Origin: an uncultured Clostridia bacterium | Lineage (GTDB): Bacteria; Bacillota; Clostridia; Christensenellales; Borkfalkiaceae | Assembly (NCBI GenBank): GCA_934796775.1 | Contig: CAKVPH010000033.1 | Coordinates: 1-10,486 of the forward strand | Length of the DNA stretch: 10,486 bases | Direction: 5' to 3' | Shown: positions 5,967 to 10,486 of the stretch, one piece after another | How positions within the stretch are numbered: the first letter of the stretch is position 1 | Layout: each line of letters begins with the position of its first letter | The notes under the pieces: model-generated | Seen by the model: only the letters and a program-made list of their open reading frames with translations | Told to the model about the DNA's origin: nothing | Databases searched by the model: none | Position numbers and translations under genes: made by a program

Positions 5967-6002
5967 AAAAAAAGACTCTGGTTTACTATCAGAGCCTTTT
6001 TT
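5966..6002. terminator. Bidirectional terminator between tRNA-Ala and the lipoprotein gene
   Basis: The stem CTCTG (5976-5980) / CAGAG (5990-5994) is flanked by an outer G-C pair, with eight A residues on the left (5966-5973) and six T residues on the right (5997-6002). It therefore works as a rho-independent terminator in both directions, ending the tRNA transcript rightward and the convergent lipoprotein transcript leftward. Confidence 0.85.
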
Positions 6003-6035
6003 ATATATAATTATTTGGTTTTTATAAAAGTCTGC

Positions 6036-7055
6036 TTAAAAACCAACGTTTTCACTATATCCGTTGGAATATAAAAACACATAACCGGATTGAGTTTTTT
6101 CAGCCGTAATGTATGATTTTTTGCCATTATATTCGTGGCGTATATCGAATTTATCACTGCTTTCCTTTTTTACGATTTTATAGGAAGCGTCATCTTTGTT
6201 ACCTGCCGTTTTAAGTTTAAATTTTATATCGGTTACACCGTTTTCTTCTTCTATTTCAAGTTCTATTTCCGAAACCTTTTTGTGATTTTTATAAATTTTG
6301 CATTCATACGATAATTCGCTTTCATTTTTTTCTTTTTCGGTTGCGTATGAAAACTTAACATAATTGCCGTCATCTTTTTTTGTAGTAAACTCAACCGAAT
6401 ACTCGCTTTCGTCACCTTCTGTTTCAAGCTCTTTTTTGCCGTCTACTTCATAAACGTTTTCGCCAAACAACAAAACGCCCTTTAAAGTAGTAGAAGTTTC
6501 GATTTCTTCTTCGTTGTCATCCTCATCAATTTCGGTTTTTGTTTCGGAAGAAATTTCATTATAATACATTACAATTTGTTTTTCACCGGCTTTCATGGTC
6601 ATAACAAACGTGTATTCGCCATAAACTCCGGTTTGTTCGTTCTTTTCGATCGACTGTTCTATTCCCCCGTTCAATAAAAGAGAATCAAACATGTTAAGAC
6701 AGTTTTTTATACCTTGTACGTTTTCATCTGTAAAATCGGACGGTCTTTCGGTTGCAGTTTCTTTATTCAGATTAGCGGTCGCCGCATCAATAACGATTGA
6801 CGTCGTAGCAGATAAAAAGGTCTGAGAAGTAGATGCCGAAAACGCCGAAACATTCGAAACACCTTCATCAATCGTATTTAAATAACTTGCGCCCGAAAAT
6901 GCCGATACCGCATAAACTTCTTTTGCCGTTAAAGAATTGTGTTCGGCTTTGTTGTCGTTGCTGTTTTGCCCGGTACAGGCAACCGCACCTGCCGCAATAA
7001 CTGTTCCGAGTGCGAGAGAAGCGATAGCTGTAAATAATTTGTTTTTATTTTTCAT
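6036..7055 (-). CDS. Acidic surface lipoprotein, probable target of the adjacent ECF sigma factor
   Basis: This 339-residue protein belongs to no family I recognise. The N-terminus is a lipoprotein signal: basic MKNKNK, a hydrophobic stretch (7-26), and a lipobox-like AVAC with C27 as the probable lipidation site. The mature part begins with a flexible Ser/Ala/Thr-rich stretch (about 40-100). A region with alternating charged and hydrophobic residues follows, suggestive of beta strands and strongly acidic (for example DEDDNEEEIE near 180). The ATG at 7055 follows AAGGAG at seven bases; an in-frame TTG six codons upstream lies over the ribosome site and is rejected. The promoter element 7107-7137 matches the one before the sigma factor gene, so expression is probably sigma-dependent. 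It may sense or buffer envelope stress or interact with the anti-sigma factor, but that is inference from position only. Confidence 0.8.
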   Translation of the reverse strand: MKNKNKLFTAIASLALGTVIAAGAVACTGQNSNDNKAEHNSLTAKEVYAVSAFSGASYLNTIDEGVSNVSAFSASTSQTFLSATTSIVIDAATANLNKETATERPSDFTDENVQGIKNCLNMFDSLLLNGGIEQSIEKNEQTGVYGEYTFVMTMKAGEKQIVMYYNEISSETKTEIDEDDNEEEIETSTTLKGVLLFGENVYEVDGKKELETEGDESEYSVEFTTKKDDGNYVKFSYATEKEKNESELSYECKIYKNHKKVSEIELEIEEENGVTDIKFKLKTAGNKDDASYKIVKKESSDKFDIRHEYNGKKSYITAEKTQSGYVFLYSNGYSENVGF

Positions 7056-7106
7056 TGTTTTTCTCCTTTGCAAGTTTTATCTTGCCGCGATATGATTTTT
7101 ACATTC

Positions 7107-7137
7107 TATATACGATTACCATCGGGCAAAATTCTCA
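7107..7137 (-). promoter_or_regulatory. ECF-type promoter of the lipoprotein gene
   Basis: On the minus strand, TGAGAATTT (7137-7129), 12 bases and ATCGTATATA (7116-7107). Reading TGAGAA as the -35 and CGTATA as the -10 gives a 17-bp spacer, the geometry of ECF promoters such as those of Bacillus SigW (TGAAAC, CGTA). The same sequence with the same spacing precedes the sigma gene at 8756-8786, while the 12 bases between are unrelated. The expected leader is about 47 nt. An A-rich tract lies upstream of the -35 in both copies. Confidence 0.8.
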
Positions 7138-7168
7138 TTTTTTTAAAAAAAATTTTTATGTTGCTATC

Positions 7169-8170
7169 TTACTCATCCAAGCCGAAGATCTCTTCTTTTA
7201 CGATTTCTATAAGATCTTCAAACAACCCGCCTAAATCGTCATCGGCTTCGCTTTCACTAATATCTTTAAGTCCGTCTTCAAGATCTTTTTTTCCCTCTTC
7301 AAGCTCTTCAATAAGATCTTCTACGTCTGAATATTTTATTTCTCCGTTTAAGTCAAAATCAAAATCCGCATTGTACTTCAACACAAAATCAGAAATTTTT
7401 CTGCGTAATTCTTCAGGGAAGTCAATTATAATTTCATCGCTTTTTTTATTATATTTTTCAAGTTCTTGCATTAAATAGTTAATATCCGATATTTTTGAAT
7501 GAATCAGATTTAATACCTTGGATTTAAAATCAGAAATAATCTGTCTTTCATTTTCTTTGACAGAATTCGATTTATAATATTCTTCTATTTTTTCAAGCTC
7601 CTCATCAGATAAAAATACCGTATTCACCGAAGATATTTCATTTATAATTTTTTCTGCATGCGACTGTTTTGATTCGTCTATAGTCTTGTTTTTTTCGGAA
7701 AATGCCGAAATTCTGATAAAAGCATTATTATCAAGAATTCCCAGTTTCTGCATTTCCGACATGACTGCTTTTATTGCCTCGTCTGCAGAAATTCCCGTAT
7801 AATTTTTATTATAAAGAAAAACAACTCCGTCCTCGTTAAGACCGCGTTGCCCCTTAACGTTTCCGTCGGCGTTAATCGAAAGCATAATTCTCGGATTTAC
7901 GTCTAAAACGATATCGTATGAATCTGCCGTAACCGGAACGGGATTTTCTTTTACGCCTGGCAAGAATAAAAGCAAAGCGGTTATAGCAATAACCAAAGCG
8001 CAAGCCACGCCGAGCGCATAACGAACTTTCACGCTACGATAAAATTTGTTTGAGCTACTTTGCGCCGATCTTTCTTTAATGTCTTGCCAAGCCGCTTTTT
8101 CACGGATTTTGGATGAAAGATCCGGAACTTTTTCGTTTATTTCGTTTATGATTTTATCTTTTATCCGCAT
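7169..8170 (-). CDS. RsgI-like transmembrane anti-sigma factor
   Basis: This is a 333-residue single-pass membrane protein, most probably the anti-sigma factor of the ECF sigma encoded just upstream. A cytoplasmic N-terminus (1-48) with charged helices would bind the sigma factor. One transmembrane segment follows (about 50-71). Residues 84-145, from YDIVLDVNPRIMLSIN through GLNEDG to DEAIKAVMSEM, resemble the extracytoplasmic middle domain of RsgI proteins. It includes the Asn92-Pro93 dipeptide at the position where Clostridium thermocellum RsgI is reported to cleave itself. The rest (150-333) is helical and very acidic, with no carbohydrate-binding module. The start follows AAGGAG at ten bases and overlaps the sigma gene by 17 nt, implying coupled translation. 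Typical RsgI proteins pair with SigI and carry a different N-terminal domain, so the pairing with an ECF sigma is unusual. Confidence 0.78.
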   Translation of the reverse strand: MRIKDKIINEINEKVPDLSSKIREKAAWQDIKERSAQSSSNKFYRSVKVRYALGVACALVIAITALLLFLPGVKENPVPVTADSYDIVLDVNPRIMLSINADGNVKGQRGLNEDGVVFLYNKNYTGISADEAIKAVMSEMQKLGILDNNAFIRISAFSEKNKTIDESKQSHAEKIINEISSVNTVFLSDEELEKIEEYYKSNSVKENERQIISDFKSKVLNLIHSKISDINYLMQELEKYNKKSDEIIIDFPEELRRKISDFVLKYNADFDFDLNGEIKYSDVEDLIEELEEGKKDLEDGLKDISESEADDDLGGLFEDLIEIVKEEIFGLDE

Positions 8171-8690
8171 ACAGATAAATCTCCTTGTGTATTTTTTTTA
8201 CTTTTCCTAAAATATCGTTATACTTTCGGTTTACCGTCGAAATAGGTTTATTCAACATTTTTGATACTTCAACACGCGTATAACCAAAAATCACGGTATG
8301 TTCAAGAATGAAATATTCTTCATCATTGAGCTTTTTTCTGCATTCCGCAAGAAGCGGAAACTCACTTAAATATTCGTCGTTAACGAACAAATTTAAATCG
8401 CCTATTTCTGCCGTTCTATCTATTTTTGAATCCTTTTTCAGCGCATCCAAAGCTTTATTTTTAGCCGTTTGCAACAGATACGGAAGTGGGTTTCCTTTTA
8501 CTTTATCTATGTTTAAAATAAAAGACAAATACGCTTCTTGCATAATATCTTCAATTTCGTTCCTATCGAAAAAATATTTTTTGATAAGAAAGTACAAAGA
8601 TGCTTTGGTTCGCTCATAAAATTCATCAAAATATTTTTTTTCACCGCTTTTCAATTTTTCAAGCAATATTTTTAGCCTTAAATAGTTCAT
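8154..8690 (-). CDS. ECF-type RNA polymerase sigma factor
   Basis: This 178-residue alternative sigma factor has the usual ECF size. Region 2 (about 18-87) carries the DNA-melting and core-binding helices, with NEIEDIMQEAYLSFI (44-58) and LLQTAKNKALDALKK (72-86). A short linker leads to region 4 (about 115-168), with the helix-turn-helix GYTRVEVSKMLNKPISTVNRKY (136-157). No SigI-type C-terminal domain is present. The ATG at 8690 is the only start that keeps the whole region 2, yet no good ribosome site precedes it, so translation may be weak. The overlapping downstream gene encodes a membrane anti-sigma factor. The promoter element at 8756-8786 is shared with the lipoprotein gene, so the factor most likely activates its own operon once released. 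Confidence 0.9.
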   Translation of the reverse strand: MNYLRLKILLEKLKSGEKKYFDEFYERTKASLYFLIKKYFFDRNEIEDIMQEAYLSFILNIDKVKGNPLPYLLQTAKNKALDALKKDSKIDRTAEIGDLNLFVNDEYLSEFPLLAECRKKLNDEEYFILEHTVIFGYTRVEVSKMLNKPISTVNRKYNDILGKVKKIHKEIYLYADKR

Positions 8691-8755
8691 TTTTTAATTA
8701 CATTTTCTTTTTTAATTCTTATTTTTCTGAATATTCAATTGTTACAGTATCAAAT

Positions 8756-8786
8756 TATATACGATTAATACTGCAGTAAATTCTCA
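8756..8786 (-). promoter_or_regulatory. ECF-type autoregulatory promoter of the sigma factor operon
   Basis: On the minus strand, TGAGAATTT (8786-8778), 12 bases and ATCGTATATA (8765-8756), identical in both blocks and in spacing to the element before the lipoprotein gene. It lies about 65-95 bp upstream of the sigma start codon. This is the arrangement expected of an ECF factor that directs its own synthesis. Confidence 0.8.
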
Positions 8787-8881
8787 TTTTTTTTATTTTT
8801 ACAGATATTTAAAATTTTTTTCGTGTTTTTTTCTGCTTAAAACCCAGACTACAACACCCTGTATATCATAAAAAATATGCG

Positions 8882-8906
8882 ATAATCAACCTATAGGCAG
8901 ATTTTT
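8882..8906 (+). repeat. CCTATAGG-centred short repeat, copy 2
   Basis: This is the second occurrence of the block described at 3079-3103, with the palindromic core CCTATAGG at 8890-8897 and a following T run (ATTTTTA). Both copies lie in gaps beside minus-strand genes. Function unknown; possibly a decayed terminator or mobile remnant. Confidence 0.45.
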
Positions 8907-9144
8907 AATATTTATTTACAGTAAGTATTTTAGATTTTTATAAAATAAAAATTCAATATAAAAAAGTTGACGTTTTTTTGTCTCCGATTTTTGTACTCAT
9001 TCGATTTTAAGCGAGAATAGTTATTACTGTCAAGTATTTTATATAATATTTGCGAACATATATAAAAGCTTTAATAAAATATAAAGCCATAAATAAATTT
9101 TTATAAAACAAAAAGCCCCCGATAAACATACTTTAAGTTAATAG

Positions 9145-9174
9145 AAAGTCTGCCTATTAAGGACTTTTTATTTT
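9145..9174 (+). terminator. Small hairpin with T tract
   Basis: AAAGTC (9145-9150) and GACTTT (9162-9167) form a 6-bp stem around an 11-base loop, followed by TTATTTTTTT. It has the look of a weak rightward terminator, although no plus-strand gene is seen upstream. It lies in the 3' flank of the minus-strand coiled-coil gene, whose own terminator is not evident. Confidence 0.35.
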
Positions 9175-9211
9175 TTTATATGAGCAAACTAATTAGCTGA
9201 ATCACTCTTTA

Positions 9212-10486
9212 CTAAGAACGTTTACCCTGCGATTTTCTTTTGATTACGTTTACAACTAATACGACGGCTAACGCTACGATTGCTACGCCTAAAACGATAT
9301 TGATAATCATACAGATAAGCGCGTTTTTCTCACTTTCGGCGCGCAGAGAATCAAGCTTGTTTTCAAGTTCTGCGTCCTTTTGTTCGAGTTGGCGTTTTAA
9401 CGCGTCAAGATTATCCTGTACCTGTTTTATGCCCGCCAAAAGTGCCTCGTCTGCGGCTTTATAAGCGGTTTGCAAAGCGGAAATACTGCTTTCAAGCTCG
9501 GCATCTTTAGCTTTTAACGCCGTAAGGTCGGCATTTATCAGCGCGTTTGCAAAATCGCAGGCTTTTTCTAATGCGGATAACTTACTTTCGATATCGTCTT
9601 TATTTGCCGAAATCGAGCTGTTTAAGTCGGATATGGCTTTATCAAGATTTTCCTGAACGGCGTCTATCGCTTGCTGTAAACTATCGTCGGTTGCCTTGCA
9701 CGAAGCTTTTAATGCGTCAATCCCTTTTTTAAGCTCGGCGTCTTTAGCTTTTAACGCCGTAAGGTCGGCATTTATCAGCTTATCGGCAGCTTCGTAAGCC
9801 TTTTTAATTGTGTCAAGCTGCGCTTCGAGATTTGCTTTATTGTTTTTGATTGATTTGTTCAAATCAGATATAGCATTAGTTAGCTTTGTATTAAGATCGT
9901 TAATCTGCTCTTGCAAGCTTTCGTCGGTTTCTTTACAGGTTTGTGTGAGCGCGGCTACTCTTTCGGTAAGCGAAGCTATGTCTGTAATATTAGAATCAAT
10001 AAGCAGTTTTGCGGCAGCGTAAGCTTTCTGCATTTCTTTTATCGTGTTATTGATAGTTTCTATGCTCGTCTTGTTATCCGCAATACCTTTTGTAAATTCT
10101 GCTATCTTAGTTTTAAGCGTTTCGTTTATCGCGTCAATTTGTTCTTGTAAACTTTCGTCGGCATTTTTGCGAGCTTGTTCTAACAGAGTTAATCTGCTTG
10201 CAAGTGCTTTTATCCTTGAAATGTTAGAATTTATTATCGTATCTGCATTCTTTGTGGTTTCTTGCAAAGCCTTTATTGCGGCATTGATTTCGGTTATGCT
10301 TGTATCATTGCTTGTAATATAGCCTTCCAGCTTGCTCGTTGTGCTTTCAAGATCTGTTTTTATCGTGTTAATCTGCTTTTGCAAACGATCTTCTGTTGCC
10401 GCAAGCTCACTTTTTAAACTATTTACACTGCTTTCAAGCGAACCTATCTTTATAACGTTTGAATCGATAATTGCCTTTGCATTATC
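9212..10486 (-). CDS. Repetitive coiled-coil protein with C-terminal membrane anchor (partial, 5' end outside)
   Basis: This is the 3' part (424 codons visible) of a long protein. The reading frame stays open to the window edge, beginning DNAKAIIDSNVIKIGSL, so the true start lies beyond 10486. The sequence is built of imperfect units of about 75-79 residues. Each starts with (I/L)I(N/D)(S/A)(N/D)-type residues, passes through a T(D/E)ESLQEQI-like motif, and ends in a KAYEAADKL-like stretch. At least four full units are seen. Heptad-like spacing and high Lys/Glu/Asp/Ala with no proline point to continuous coiled coil. Near the end a 25-residue hydrophobic helix (NALICMIINIVLGVAIVALAVVLVV) and the basic tail KRKSQGKRS form a membrane anchor without an LPxTG sortase signal. 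It may be a surface filament or tethered spacer; with the N-terminus missing its topology is open. No family name is justified. Confidence 0.8.
   Translation of the reverse strand, partial: DNAKAIIDSNVIKIGSLESSVNSLKSELAATEDRLQKQINTIKTDLESTTSKLEGYITSNDTSITEINAAIKALQETTKNADTIINSNISRIKALASRLTLLEQARKNADESLQEQIDAINETLKTKIAEFTKGIADNKTSIETINNTIKEMQKAYAAAKLLIDSNITDIASLTERVAALTQTCKETDESLQEQINDLNTKLTNAISDLNKSIKNNKANLEAQLDTIKKAYEAADKLINADLTALKAKDAELKKGIDALKASCKATDDSLQQAIDAVQENLDKAISDLNSSISANKDDIESKLSALEKACDFANALINADLTALKAKDAELESSISALQTAYKAADEALLAGIKQVQDNLDALKRQLEQKDAELENKLDSLRAESEKNALICMIINIVLGVAIVALAVVLVVNVIKRKSQGKRS
9494..9542 (-). repeat. 49-bp intragenic repeat, copy 1
   Basis: This 49-bp block recurs at 9731-9779 with a single synonymous difference, 237 bp (exactly 79 codons) apart. 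It encodes INADLTALKAKDAEL, the most conserved part of the coiled-coil repeat unit. Near identity at DNA level indicates recent unit duplication or recombination. Confidence 0.85.
9731..9779 (-). repeat. 49-bp intragenic repeat, copy 2
   Basis: This is the partner of the block at 9494-9542, in the same frame and orientation, again encoding INADLTALKAKDAEL. Recombination between the two would remove or add one 79-residue unit without a frameshift. Confidence 0.85.

Larger units (their letters stand above)
8691..9211. other. 521-bp AT-rich intergenic region
   Basis: The gap between the coiled-coil protein gene and the sigma operon has no open reading frame worth calling. It holds the sigma-operon promoter (8756-8786), the palindrome TGAATATTCA (8728-8737) in the leader of the sigma transcript, a second copy of the CCTATAGG repeat (8882-8906), and a small hairpin with a T tract (9145-9174). 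Isolated promoter-like pieces such as TTGACG (8967-8972) and TATAAT (9042-9047) lack properly spaced partners. From about 8910 to 9110 the sequence is almost pure A/T with no recognised structure. Confidence 0.6.

Noticed and set aside
7068..7478. Serine-rich 136-residue reading frame on the plus strand
   Set aside because: It is antisense to the acidic C-terminus of the anti-sigma gene; Glu/Asp codons read backward give Ser-rich protein. It lacks a ribosome site and a family.
9001..9050. A third ECF promoter (GCGAGAATAG) or a small RNA promoter near TATAAT at 9042
   Set aside because: GAGAAT is not followed by CGTA at the right distance, and TATAAT has no -35 box at 16-18 bp; no gene follows on the plus strand.
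9810..10322. Several overlapping plus-strand frames opposite the coiled-coil gene
   Set aside because: They are shadows of the repetitive minus-strand gene: low-complexity, mutually overlapping and without start signals.

Overview
The window looks like chromosomal DNA from an anaerobic, AT-rich member of the Bacillota, probably a gut Clostridia lineage. The signs are strong AGGAGG-type ribosome binding sites, sigma-A promoters of the TTGACA-17-TATAAT kind, a reverse rubrerythrin under a PerR-type regulator, and an ECF sigma factor paired with an RsgI-like anti-sigma factor. The species cannot be named from the sequence. All gene calls rest on reading motifs by eye; no database search was possible.

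Layout. Positions 1-540 hold one copy of a modular intergenic repeat, then a 158-bp element with perfect 21-bp inverted ends enclosing a sigma-A promoter, then a second promoter with a PerR-box-like operator. Together these drive perR and a reverse rubrerythrin (540-1486), a peroxide-defence operon. A hypothetical zinc-ribbon-like membrane protein follows (1925-2860). It is flanked on both sides by nearly identical copies of the same intergenic repeat (about 1498-1711 and 2867-3073), each with three short perfect hairpins. On the minus strand, 3213-5681 is a self-contained TetR regulator / ABC ATPase / ABC-2 permease operon. It has a clear promoter and a probable TetR operator just downstream of it. 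A divergent tRNA-Ala(CGC) gene with its own promoter (5819-5966) ends in a bidirectional terminator, which it shares with the convergent lipoprotein gene.

Positions 6036-8786 (minus strand) form the most interesting unit: an ECF sigma factor, an overlapping gene for a membrane anti-sigma factor with an RsgI-type extracytoplasmic domain (including the Asn-Pro dipeptide), and an acidic lipoprotein. The same bipartite element, TGAGAATTT-N12-ATCGTATATA, with identical spacing, lies upstream of both the sigma gene and the lipoprotein gene and nowhere else I could find in the window. This strongly suggests an autoregulated ECF regulon with the lipoprotein as a second target. The window ends, after a 521-bp AT-rich gap, with the 3' part of a long repetitive coiled-coil protein that carries a C-terminal membrane anchor. 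That gene runs off the right edge.
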